Assembly (NCBI GenBank): GCA_964563435.1
Contig: CAZLXI010000020.1
Span: 1 to 64,000 of the forward strand
DNA length: 64,000 nt
Direction of reading: 5' to 3'
DNA from: Leadbetterella sp964563435
Lineage (GTDB): Bacteria; Bacteroidota; Bacteroidia; Cytophagales; Spirosomataceae
In this document: piece after piece, positions 34,524-42,621 of the stretch
How the letters are laid out: each line of letters begins with the position of its first letter
Numbering within the stretch: position 1 is the stretch's first letter
The notes under the pieces: generated by a model
Seen by the model: the letters and a program-made list of their open reading frames with translations, nothing else
Databases searched by the model: none
What the model was told of the DNA's origin: nothing
Program-made: the position numbers and the translations under genes

Positions 34524-35843
34524 ATGGCAATATTAACTAAAGAAGAAGCAAAGAAAATCATAGATAAGGTTTTGTCGTATGCCAAAGCCGATGAGACTGC
34601 CGTAAGCCTGGGGGGCAGTAAAACCGGTAATATCCGGTATGCCCGGAATACGGTTTCCACCAGTGGGGAATCGACCAACCTTTCCCTTGCCGTTACTTCG
34701 GTCTTCGGTAAAAAGTCGGGCACGGCTACCATCAATGAATTTGATGACCAGTCACTGGAAAAAACCGTACGGCGGGCAGAGGAAATTGCCCGGCTGGCGC
34801 CTGAAAACCCCGAATATGTGCCCATGCTCGGGCCGCAGAGCTATATCGAAGTAAAGGAAACCTATGCAGACACTACGGCTGCCATTGATCCCGAATACAG
34901 GGCAAAGGCCGCACTTGACAGCATCGAGATCTGCAAAAAGAAGAACCTGACCTCGGCGGGCTACCTCGAAGATACCACCGGCTTCAACGCCATGGGAAAC
35001 AGCAAAGGCCTTTTCCTTTATAACCGGTCTACTTCAGTAGATTTCTCCATTACGGTAAGAACCGAAGACGGGCAGGGTTCGGGCTATGCCAGCCAGGATT
35101 ACAATGATGTAAGTAAGCTGAATGCCGCGGTTTCTACCGAAATAGCGGCACAGAAAGCACTGGCATCCAAAGGAGCGGTGGCGCTGGAGCCCGGGAAATA
35201 TACGGTGATTCTGGAGCCCGAAGCCGCTTCTAACCTGCTTCAGGGAATGTTTCGGGGACTGGATGCCCGCAGCGCCGATGAGGGCAGGAGTTTCCTCAGC
35301 AAAAGAGGTGGCGGCACGCGTTTAGGAGAAAAGCTCTTTGATGAGCGGGTAACCGTTATTTCTGACCCTACGAATAAGGAGATTCCTAAATCAGGTTTTG
35401 TCGGTGACGGCCGGCCGCGCGAGAAGACCACCTGGGTTGAAAAGGGTGTAGTAAAAAACCTGTCGTATTCGCGGTATTGGGCCCAAAAACAAGGGGTGAA
35501 AGACGTTCCGCCTCCAGGAGGTTTTATTATGGAAGGTGGGAATGAATCGCTGGCCGATCTGATCAAAGGAACGAAAAGGGGGATCCTGGTGACCCGCTTC
35601 TGGTATATCCGGGCGGTGGATCCGCAGACCCTCCTTTATACAGGTCTGACCCGCGACGGAACTTTTTATATCGAAGATGGCAAGATCAAGCACCCGATCA
35701 AGAACTTCCGGTTTAATGAAAGCCCCGTTATCATGTTGAATAATGTGGAGGCCATGGGTAAGCCGGTGCGTGTGGGCGGAAGCCTGGTCCCGCCGCTGAA
35801 GATCAGAGATTTTACCTTCTCCAGCCTGTCAGATGCGGTATAA
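34524..35843 (+). CDS. TldE/PmbA-family partner (copy 1)
   Basis: 439 residues, PmbA/TldE fold without HExxxH. Recognisable by ARNTVSTSGESTNLSL near the start, the ALEPGKYTVILEPEAASNLL segment (about 216-235) and the closing FTFSSLSDAV. In known complexes TldE is the non-catalytic half that shapes the substrate tunnel of TldD. It has no signal peptide although its TldD partner does. Starts six bases after the TldD stop and is followed by a terminator, so copy 1 is a two-gene unit. Confidence 0.9.
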   Translation: MAILTKEEAKKIIDKVLSYAKADETAVSLGGSKTGNIRYARNTVSTSGESTNLSLAVTSVFGKKSGTATINEFDDQSLEKTVRRAEEIARLAPENPEYVPMLGPQSYIEVKETYADTTAAIDPEYRAKAALDSIEICKKKNLTSAGYLEDTTGFNAMGNSKGLFLYNRSTSVDFSITVRTEDGQGSGYASQDYNDVSKLNAAVSTEIAAQKALASKGAVALEPGKYTVILEPEAASNLLQGMFRGLDARSADEGRSFLSKRGGGTRLGEKLFDERVTVISDPTNKEIPKSGFVGDGRPREKTTWVEKGVVKNLSYSRYWAQKQGVKDVPPPGGFIMEGGNESLADLIKGTKRGILVTRFWYIRAVDPQTLLYTGLTRDGTFYIEDGKIKHPIKNFRFNESPVIMLNNVEAMGKPVRVGGSLVPPLKIRDFTFSSLSDAV

Positions 35844-35849
35844 ATACAA

Positions 35850-35887
35850 TAAACACGGAAGTCACTGCCTTTCGTGTTTATTTTTTT
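35850..35887 (+). terminator. intrinsic terminator after the first TldD-TldE pair
   Basis: Stem TAAACACG/CGTGTTTA (35850-35857 with 35873-35880), loop of 15 bases, then seven T (35881-35887). Separates the first pair from the longer second unit. Confidence 0.82.
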
Positions 35888-35969
35888 GCCTTTTATCACT
35901 TTTTACCCTGTTCTGATGATAATAAGTAAAAGGGCCTTGATTAAATTTATTGGTTAAACAATACAAACA

Positions 35970-37604
35970 TTGAAAAGAAGAGACTTTATCCAACTATCGG
36001 GGCTGGGGATCGGAGGAATGATGATGATCCCTACACTCGGCCATGCGGTATCTCCCGAATCGTTCCTGGATTCAGGGATAGATGTGGCCGTGAAAAAACG
36101 CCTGGCCGATGCGGCGCTTAATGCGGCGAAATCGAAGGGTGCTACCTATACCGATGTCCGTATCGGACGCTACCTGAACCAGTTTGTCATCACCCGCGAA
36201 AACAAAGTGCAGAACATTGTCAACACCGAATCATACGGAGTAGGAGTACGGGTGATCGCTGACGGCTGTTGGGGCTTTGCTGCCATTGTGGATGCCAAAA
36301 CAGAAAAAGATACGGCAAAAGCGGCGGAAGAAGCGGTGGCCATTGCCAAAGCCAACGCCAGGCTGATGAAAAGCCCGGTTATCCTGGCCCCGCAAAAGGG
36401 CTTTGGAGAGGTGAACTGGAAAGCGCCGATCAAACGAAATGCGTTTGAAGTGCCTATCCAGGAAAAGGTGGACCTGCTGCTGGGTGTTAATGATGCTGCC
36501 ATGAAGAACGGAGCCAATTATGTGAACTCCATTTTGTTTATGGTGAATGAGCAGAAGTACTTTGCTTCTACCGACGGCTCTTACATTGACCAGGATATCC
36601 ACCGTATGTGGCCCATTTTTGCTGTTACCTGTATCGATCCCCAAACCGGGAAGTTCGAGACCCGCCAGTCGCTGAGCGCACCTATGGGAATGGGCTACGA
36701 TTATCTTCAGGTGAACCCGGCCGACAAGGTAACCGGCATCACTACCCGCTACAATATGGGCTACGATATGCTCGAAGATGTGGTGGCCGCCGCTCATCAG
36801 GCCAAAGAAAAGCTTTCTGCCAAATCGGTGGAAGCCGGAAAATACGACCTGGTGCTGGATCCTTCTCACTTGTGGCTCACCATTCATGAATCGGTGGGCC
36901 ATCCGCTGGAGCTGGACCGTGTGCTGGGCTACGAAGCCAATTTTGCCGGTACCTCCTTCGCCACTTTAGATAAGTTGAAGTCGGGTAACTTTAACTATGG
37001 CAGCCCTCAGGTGACGCTTTTTGCCGATAAAACGCAGGAAGGTTCATTAGGTGCAGTGGGCTGGGATGATGAAGGGGTGCAGACCAAACGCTGGGACCTG
37101 GTGAAAGACGGTACACTGGTCAACTACCAGGCCATCCGCGACCAGGTGCATATCTTAGGGGAAAATGAATCGCACGGCTGTTGTTATGGCGACAGCTGGA
37201 GCTCAGTGCAGTTCCAGCGTATGCCGAACGTTTCTCTTGCACCGGGTAAAACGCCTCTCTCGGTGAAAGAGATGATCAAAGATGTGAAAAAAGGTATTTA
37301 TGTTATCGGAGACGGGTCGTTTTCCATTGACCAGCAGCGTTATAATTTTCAGTTTGGCGGGCAGCTGTTTTATGAGATCAAAGACGGCGAGATCGCGGGT
37401 ATGCTGAAAGACGTAGCATATCAGTCGAATACGCAGGAATTCTGGAATTCGTGTGTACAGGTTTGTGATGAGAAAGACTTCCGCCTGGGCGGCTCTTTCT
37501 TTGACGGGAAAGGGCAGCCCTCGCAGTCCAGCGCCGTTTCTCATGGAAGTTCCACCACGCGTTTCAATGGGGTCAATGTGATTAATACCGCTCGTAAAAT
37601 TTGA
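35970..37604 (+). CDS. TldD-family metalloprotease, Tat-exported (copy 2)
   Basis: 544 residues, paralogue of the 32874 gene. Starts at TTG (35970), which restores the same MKRRDFIQ twin-arginine signal followed by the hydrophobic LSGLGIGGMMMIPTLGHA; no ATG fits. HESVGH zinc motif at residues 306-311. The conserved C-terminal half ends AVSHGSSTTRFNGVNVINTARKI-like as in copy 1. First gene of a unit that continues through MoxR, DUF58 and BatA-like genes to 46458. Presumed envelope peptidase working with the TldE encoded next. Confidence 0.92.
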   Translation: MKRRDFIQLSGLGIGGMMMIPTLGHAVSPESFLDSGIDVAVKKRLADAALNAAKSKGATYTDVRIGRYLNQFVITRENKVQNIVNTESYGVGVRVIADGCWGFAAIVDAKTEKDTAKAAEEAVAIAKANARLMKSPVILAPQKGFGEVNWKAPIKRNAFEVPIQEKVDLLLGVNDAAMKNGANYVNSILFMVNEQKYFASTDGSYIDQDIHRMWPIFAVTCIDPQTGKFETRQSLSAPMGMGYDYLQVNPADKVTGITTRYNMGYDMLEDVVAAAHQAKEKLSAKSVEAGKYDLVLDPSHLWLTIHESVGHPLELDRVLGYEANFAGTSFATLDKLKSGNFNYGSPQVTLFADKTQEGSLGAVGWDDEGVQTKRWDLVKDGTLVNYQAIRDQVHILGENESHGCCYGDSWSSVQFQRMPNVSLAPGKTPLSVKEMIKDVKKGIYVIGDGSFSIDQQRYNFQFGGQLFYEIKDGEIAGMLKDVAYQSNTQEFWNSCVQVCDEKDFRLGGSFFDGKGQPSQSSAVSHGSSTTRFNGVNVINTARKI

Positions 37605-37609
37605 ATATC

Positions 37610-38947
37610 ATGTCAGTAATATTATCAGAAGCAGAGGCCAGAGCGCTGCTTGAAAAAGTCATAAAGCTCTCCCGGGCAGACGAATGTTTTGTCAATTTAC
37701 AGGGGGGGATCCGGGGAAATATCCGCTATGCCAGGAACGAGGTTTCCACCAGCGGCAGCCTGATCAACAAAAACCTGGTGGTGCAGTCGGCCTTCGGAAA
37801 GAAGGTGGGAGTGGCCACCATTGATGAATTTGATGATGCATCGCTGGAAAAGGTGGTACGGCGGGCTGAGGAACTGGCCCGCCTTGCCCCTGAGAATCCC
37901 GAATATATGGGGGTTCTGGAACCCCAGCAGTACGGAAAATCGACCGGGTATTTTGAGTCAACGGCGGCCATCACGCCCGAAGTACGTGCCAACGCCGTAG
38001 CTAAAAGCCTGGCACTTTCTGATCAGAGCCAGCTTACTTCGGCCGGGTTTCTTGAAAACCAGGCCGGCTTCTCCGCTTTGATGAACTCCAAAGGCCTCTT
38101 TGCCTACTATCCCAGCACGCAGGTGAACTTTTCGCTCACGGTGCGAACCGATGACGGCACAGGATCAGGGTATGTGATCCGGGGATATAACGACTTTTCC
38201 CGGCTGGATACAGAGGCCGCCACACGCATAGCCGTGCAGAAAGCCCGGGGATCGGTGGATGCAAAAGCCCTTGAACCCGGCAAGTATACGGTGATCCTGG
38301 AGCCCACAGCGGCATCGGTATTGCTCGAAAGCCTTTATTTTGATATGGATGCCCGGGGAGCTGATGAGGGAAGGTCTTCTTTCAGTAAGCCGGGAGGCAA
38401 AACCCGGCTGGGCGAGAAGATCCTGGATGAGCGGGTGACCATTTATTCCGACCCCTCACATCCCGACCTGCCCGCTTCACCGTGGTCAGGCGACGGCCAG
38501 CCCCAGGGCAAGGTCACCTGGATCGAGAAAGGTGTGGTAAAGAACCTGGCGTACTCGCGCTACTGGGCACAGCAGAAAGGCGTCAAACCTCTGCCTTTTC
38601 CTGGCAATATGATCATGGAAGGGGGGACGGCCAGCCTGGAAGAGATGATCAAAGATACGAAAAGGGGGATCCTGGTGACCAAGTTGTGGTATATCCGCCC
38701 GGTAGATCCGCAGACGCTGCTCCTGACCGGTCTCACACGTGACGGCACGTTTTATATTGAAGACGGAAAGATCAGGCACCCGATCAAGAATTTTCGTTTT
38801 AATGAAAGCCCGATCATCATGCTGAACAACCTGGAAACCCTGGGTAAGCCCGAGCGGGTGGTCAGCACTGAGTCGGACCAAAGTTATATGGTGCCACCGA
38901 TGAAGATCAGGGAGTTTACGTTCTCTTCCCTGTCTGACGCGGTGTAA
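37610..38947 (+). CDS. TldE/PmbA-family partner (copy 2)
   Basis: About 445 residues from the ATG at 37610, five bases after the TldD stop; the frame itself is open to 37601. Same hallmarks as copy 1: ARNEVSTSGSLINKNLVVQS, ALEPGKYTVILEPTAAS and the closing FTFSSLSDAV. No signal peptide, no HExxxH. Carries a short insertion near the C-terminus (ERVVSTESDQSYMVPP) that copy 1 lacks. Nineteen bases separate it from the DUF4159 gene. Confidence 0.9.
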   Translation: MSVILSEAEARALLEKVIKLSRADECFVNLQGGIRGNIRYARNEVSTSGSLINKNLVVQSAFGKKVGVATIDEFDDASLEKVVRRAEELARLAPENPEYMGVLEPQQYGKSTGYFESTAAITPEVRANAVAKSLALSDQSQLTSAGFLENQAGFSALMNSKGLFAYYPSTQVNFSLTVRTDDGTGSGYVIRGYNDFSRLDTEAATRIAVQKARGSVDAKALEPGKYTVILEPTAASVLLESLYFDMDARGADEGRSSFSKPGGKTRLGEKILDERVTIYSDPSHPDLPASPWSGDGQPQGKVTWIEKGVVKNLAYSRYWAQQKGVKPLPFPGNMIMEGGTASLEEMIKDTKRGILVTKLWYIRPVDPQTLLLTGLTRDGTFYIEDGKIRHPIKNFRFNESPIIMLNNLETLGKPERVVSTESDQSYMVPPMKIREFTFSSLSDAV

Positions 38948-38965
38948 AGTAAACTTTAATGACTT

Positions 38966-39580
38966 TTGAAACCTTTCGTTTTTAGCAGAATACAGTACAC
39001 ATCAGGGAATTGGGATACGGATCAGCGTATGCCTTCCAACCTCCTGCATTCCCTGGTAGAGTACACTACCATTCCCGTTGATGAAAAGGAGAAGGTGGTG
39101 CAACTGAGCAGTAACGAGATCTTCAAAAGTCATTTCTGTTACCTGAGCGGCCATAAGCTGGTCGAGTTTTCGTCTGAAGAGCGGGATCATTTCAGAAGAT
39201 ACGTGCAGAACGGGGGCTTTGTGTTTGTGGACGATTGCAACCACGATATCGACGGTCTTTTTGCCAAATCATTCGAGCAGGAAATGGCCCGGACCTTCGG
39301 CCAGGAAGCCCTGCGTAAAATACCGAATGATCATCCGCTATATACCTGTTTTTTTGAGTTTGAGGGGCCGCCTACTACCAGTTTTGAGCTGAATGGCTGG
39401 GGCGACGACCTGGTGCATGACTACCTGAAGGCGATAGAAGTAAACGGCCGGCCGGGCGTGCTTTACAGCAATAAAGATTACGGGTGCGAGTGGGATTATG
39501 ATTTTAGAAACAAACGCTGGCTCATGGAGGATAACACTAAATTCGGAGTCAATATCATTAAGTACGCATTAACGGTTTGA
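38966..39580 (+). CDS. DUF4159 domain-containing protein
   Basis: 204 residues, all accounted for by a DUF4159 domain: FSRIQYTSGNWDTD, then LSGHKLVEFSSEERDHFRRYV, the nucleophile-elbow-like GGFVFVDDCN and HPLYTCFFEF. The domain resembles a glutamine-amidotransferase-type fold without obvious activity and is commonly encoded next to, or fused with, BatA-like membrane proteins. TTG start at 38966; no signal peptide. The last four bases (TTGA) overlap the MoxR start. Confidence 0.87.
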   Translation: MKPFVFSRIQYTSGNWDTDQRMPSNLLHSLVEYTTIPVDEKEKVVQLSSNEIFKSHFCYLSGHKLVEFSSEERDHFRRYVQNGGFVFVDDCNHDIDGLFAKSFEQEMARTFGQEALRKIPNDHPLYTCFFEFEGPPTTSFELNGWGDDLVHDYLKAIEVNGRPGVLYSNKDYGCEWDYDFRNKRWLMEDNTKFGVNIIKYALTV

Positions 39581-40548
39581 AAACATTGGAGCATTACAAA
39601 GGTCTGGTGGCAAAGCTGCCCGAATTAAAAAAAGAGATCGCTAAGGTGATCGTAGGGCAGGAAGAAGCCATTGAGGAGATCATGATCGCCCTGCTGGCGG
39701 GCGGGCATTGTCTGCTGGAAGGCGTGCCTGGGCTGGCCAAGACATTAATGGTGAAGACCCTGTCTGATGCGCTGGAGATGAAATTCAAGCGTATCCAGTT
39801 TACACCCGACCTGATGCCTGGCGACATTATCGGTACGGAGGTGATGGAAGAAGAGGCCGGCCGAAAGTACTTCCGGTTTACTCAGGGGCCTGTTTTTGCC
39901 AATATCGTTCTGGCAGACGAGATCAACCGTACCCCCCCGAAAACGCAGTCGGCCCTGTTGGAGGCCATGCAGGAGTATAAAGTAACCTATTCAGGAACTA
40001 CCCACGCCCTGCCAGTGCCGTTTTTCATTATTGCCACCCAGAACCCCATCGAGCAGGCCGGTACGTATCCGCTGCCCGAGGCGCAGCTCGACCGTTTCCT
40101 GCTGTACATAAGACTGGGCTATCCTTCCGAGCAGGAAGAACTCCTGGTATTGAAAAATACAACGGGAGTAAAGAAAGAAGATATAACCAACGTACTGTCG
40201 GGCGGAGAGATCCTGGAGTTGCAGCAGCTCACCCGGCAGGTACACATCAGCGATGAGCTGGCGGAAAGAATTAATACGCTGGTACGCTCTACACGGCCGG
40301 AAGGCAGCCCTTCGGCGTTCGTGAAGCAATGGTGTGAATGGGGAGCGGGCCCCCGGGCCGGTCAGGCGCTGGTTTTGTGCTCCAAGGCCCGGGCGGTGTT
40401 GAACGGTCGTTTTTCGGTGATCCCGGAAGACATAGAAACACTGGCTTTTCCTGTGCTGAGACACCGGATAGCACTGAATTTTAAGGCGGAAGCGGAAGGT
40501 ATCACTGCCGATCGTGTGATAGAGGAGCTGACTCATGGACACCGCTGA
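39577..40548 (+). CDS. MoxR family AAA+ ATPase
   Basis: 323 residues. Walker A EGVPGLAKTL (about 44-53), Walker B VLADEINRTPPK (about 110-121), sensor 1 ATQNP and the arginine-finger region AQLDRF, followed by the lid domain. MoxR ATPases act as chaperones with von Willebrand factor A partners, loading metals or assembling complexes. Start is TTG overlapping the DUF4159 stop. Next gene overlaps by 14 bases and encodes the DUF58 partner normally found with MoxR. Confidence 0.95.
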   Translation: MKTLEHYKGLVAKLPELKKEIAKVIVGQEEAIEEIMIALLAGGHCLLEGVPGLAKTLMVKTLSDALEMKFKRIQFTPDLMPGDIIGTEVMEEEAGRKYFRFTQGPVFANIVLADEINRTPPKTQSALLEAMQEYKVTYSGTTHALPVPFFIIATQNPIEQAGTYPLPEAQLDRFLLYIRLGYPSEQEELLVLKNTTGVKKEDITNVLSGGEILELQQLTRQVHISDELAERINTLVRSTRPEGSPSAFVKQWCEWGAGPRAGQALVLCSKARAVLNGRFSVIPEDIETLAFPVLRHRIALNFKAEAEGITADRVIEELTHGHR

Positions 40549-41404
40549 GCTCATCCGGCTGAATAATCTTCAACTGGCCGCCCGGGTGGTCAGTGACCGC
40601 CTTTTGCTGGGCGTTCATCAGAGCCGGCGCACCGGTACAGGAACGGAATTTGAACAATACCGGCCCTGGTTTCCGGGTGATGACCTCCGGCGGGTAGACT
40701 GGAAGTTGTACGCCCGTTCGGGGCGTTACCTCGTGAAGGAGTCGGCTACGGAAAGTCACCTGCACATCCGGATGATCCTGGACCTCTCCGGCTCCATGAA
40801 TTATACCGAAGCCGGAGTGAGCCGGCTTGATTACGCTAAGATACTGCTGGCTTCCCTGGCCTATATGGGGTACCGGCAAAATGACCCCCTGAGCTTCTAT
40901 ACCTTAAAAGAAGAAGGTTTGGAGCTTCTCGTAAAAGAGGGTAAGAACTCATTTTACCGGATACTGTATCAGCTCGAAAATGCCGTAGCCGGGGGGGAGG
41001 GGGGCGACGGGCATGCGCGCTTTCCCGAGTTTCAACATAAGCAAAAAGAGCTGCTGATCCTGGTTTCAGATCTTTTGCAGGCCGGGGGTGAATGGGTGAA
41101 CCTCGTCAAAAAAGCAGCGTCGCCGCACCGGCAGATCCTGATCTTCCAGGTGTTGGGTCAGCAGGAGCTGGACTTTAACCTGGAGGGTTTTTACCGGTTT
41201 AAAGACCTGGAAACCGGCAGGGAACTGGAGCTGGAAGCCGAAAGTGTACAAAGAGAATTCCGGAAGGCGTTTAACGGGTACCTGTCCGGGCTGGAAGAAG
41301 ATCTTCGGCTTCCTGATGTTCACCTGGTGCGGGCATCGCTTAATATGCCGCTGGCCGGGGTGATCGCAGACGCACTAAAAACAATAAGCCGATGGAATTC
41401 CTGA
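40535..41404 (+). CDS. DUF58 domain-containing protein (von Willebrand A-like)
   Basis: 289 residues. The DUF58 hallmark GTGTEFEQYRPWFPGDD-type segment is followed by RRVDWKLYAR, then a vWA-like domain with an intact metal site DLSGS (DxSxS, about residues 89-93). Cytoplasmic: no signal peptide or membrane helix. Usually the adaptor between a MoxR ATPase and membrane-bound vWA proteins. Overlaps both neighbours (14 bases with MoxR, 13 with the BatA-like gene), consistent with coupled translation and stoichiometric production. Confidence 0.94.
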   Translation: MDTAELIRLNNLQLAARVVSDRLLLGVHQSRRTGTGTEFEQYRPWFPGDDLRRVDWKLYARSGRYLVKESATESHLHIRMILDLSGSMNYTEAGVSRLDYAKILLASLAYMGYRQNDPLSFYTLKEEGLELLVKEGKNSFYRILYQLENAVAGGEGGDGHARFPEFQHKQKELLILVSDLLQAGGEWVNLVKKAASPHRQILIFQVLGQQELDFNLEGFYRFKDLETGRELELEAESVQREFRKAFNGYLSGLEEDLRLPDVHLVRASLNMPLAGVIADALKTISRWNS

Positions 41405-42621
41405 ATCCGGGCCTGCTGTGGGGGGCGCTGGCCATAAGTCTCCCGGTTATCCTCCATTTCTGGCATCAGAAGCGGGGGAAGGAACTGGCGTGGGCGGCTA
41501 ACCGCTGGCTTAGCGGGCTGGTATTGCAGAAATCGAGGGGCATGCGGCTGGAAAATATTCTTTTGCTGATCCTGCGTTGCCTTTTGCTGATTTTGCTGGT
41601 GCTGTATTTAAGCGAGCCCCTGTTCAGGCGCTTTTCCGGGAAACAGGAAAAAATACACTGGGTGCAGGCGAAAAAGGAAGTGGTGGAGAATTTCAGGTTT
41701 GAACTGGAGGAGGCGGGGAAAAAAGGTGAAAAACGGTTCTGGTTTAACGGAGAGCCTGTGACGGAGCTGACTGTTCTGCCCGAAGATAACCATACCGACC
41801 TGCAGATGGGGATCAATAAAGTGAAAACAGAGGGGAGTGCCGAAATCTATCTTTCGGATACCGGTGATTTTACCCGGTTTACGAAGGTATACCTGCCGGC
41901 GCCGTATACGCTTCATACACTTAAATCCCACTCCATGGAAGCAGGTGGAGCGGAAGAGTTTTCCGGGAACCGGCTGTCCGGAAAGGAAAAAGGGGAAGCC
42001 CTGAGCGTCTTGTTGGAGAGCGGGAAAGTTTTGGCAGAGGAGGATAACATTTTACCGGAAAGTGAGAAGAGCTTCTCGGAGAATGAGAAAGTTTTGACGG
42101 AGGGCGATAAAGTTTTGTCGACAAGTAGGAAAGTTTTGCCGGAGAACAGGATAGGCCTGATGGAAGCTGAGAAGAAAAGTATTTCTGCCGCCCTCAAAGC
42201 CATCACCGAAGTGTACGGGCTGCATTTTGAGATCGATGAGCAGCGGAGGCCCGGTCAGCTGTATGACCTGGTGTTCAGCCATCAACCGGATTCTTCGGCA
42301 GGCCTGAGTGTGGTTTCAGGGGCGGCAAGCTTAACGGCCGACAGGATGACGGGCCATGACCGGGTGATCTGGTTTAATGAGTTGCTGAAGCCTGAAACCT
42401 CCGACGCCGTTTTTAACGGTGAGCTCCCGGAGATTCTGCTGGAAGCCTGGCTGGCCGGCAAAGAAACAGCGGTGAAGGTACTCAGCGACCTGCAGCTTCG
42501 CGATAAATTTGCAACTAGACAGGCCGGCAGAGCAGAAAGTTCGTTTCATTCCGTTATCCTGGTACTGTTTATCCTGGCCCTGGGAGCCGAACGATGGTTA
42601 GCTATACATAAGAATTCATGA
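41392..42621 (+). CDS. BatA-like membrane protein with heptad-repeat linker
   Basis: 409 residues. The N-terminus is a BatA-type double-membrane domain (MEFLNPGLLWGALAISLPVI, TM1 about 6-24; second TM about 56-74), and another helix lies near the C-terminus (about 386-403). The cytoplasmic/periplasmic middle lacks the usual vWA metal site. Residues about 212-260 are a run of 7-residue repeats (KVLAEED, NILPESE, KSFSENE, KVLTEGD, KVLSTSR, KVLPENR) encoded by 21-bp tandem repeats, probably a helical spacer. Fourth component of the MoxR unit; overlaps the next gene by four bases. Confidence 0.82.
   Translation: MEFLNPGLLWGALAISLPVILHFWHQKRGKELAWAANRWLSGLVLQKSRGMRLENILLLILRCLLLILLVLYLSEPLFRRFSGKQEKIHWVQAKKEVVENFRFELEEAGKKGEKRFWFNGEPVTELTVLPEDNHTDLQMGINKVKTEGSAEIYLSDTGDFTRFTKVYLPAPYTLHTLKSHSMEAGGAEEFSGNRLSGKEKGEALSVLLESGKVLAEEDNILPESEKSFSENEKVLTEGDKVLSTSRKVLPENRIGLMEAEKKSISAALKAITEVYGLHFEIDEQRRPGQLYDLVFSHQPDSSAGLSVVSGAASLTADRMTGHDRVIWFNELLKPETSDAVFNGELPEILLEAWLAGKETAVKVLSDLQLRDKFATRQAGRAESSFHSVILVLFILALGAERWLAIHKNS
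42025..42171 (+). repeat. 21-bp coding tandem repeat
   Basis: Seven consecutive 21-base units; units at 42025, 42088, 42109 and 42130 begin AAAGTTTTG, the others (42046, 42067, 42151) are degenerate. The period is a multiple of three, so copy-number changes keep the frame. Not a CRISPR: there are no unique spacers. Confidence 0.85.

Noticed and set aside
32763..39600. Search for a small peptide (microcin or RiPP precursor) gene near the TldD/TldE genes, since TldD/E matures such peptides elsewhere.
   Set aside because: No short open frame with a leader-like sequence or Cys/Gly-rich core was found in the gaps at 32763-32873 or 35888-35969.
42025..42171. Regular 21-bp repeat considered as a CRISPR-like array.
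   Set aside because: Units abut without spacers, keep the reading frame of the BatA-like gene, and no cas gene is near.
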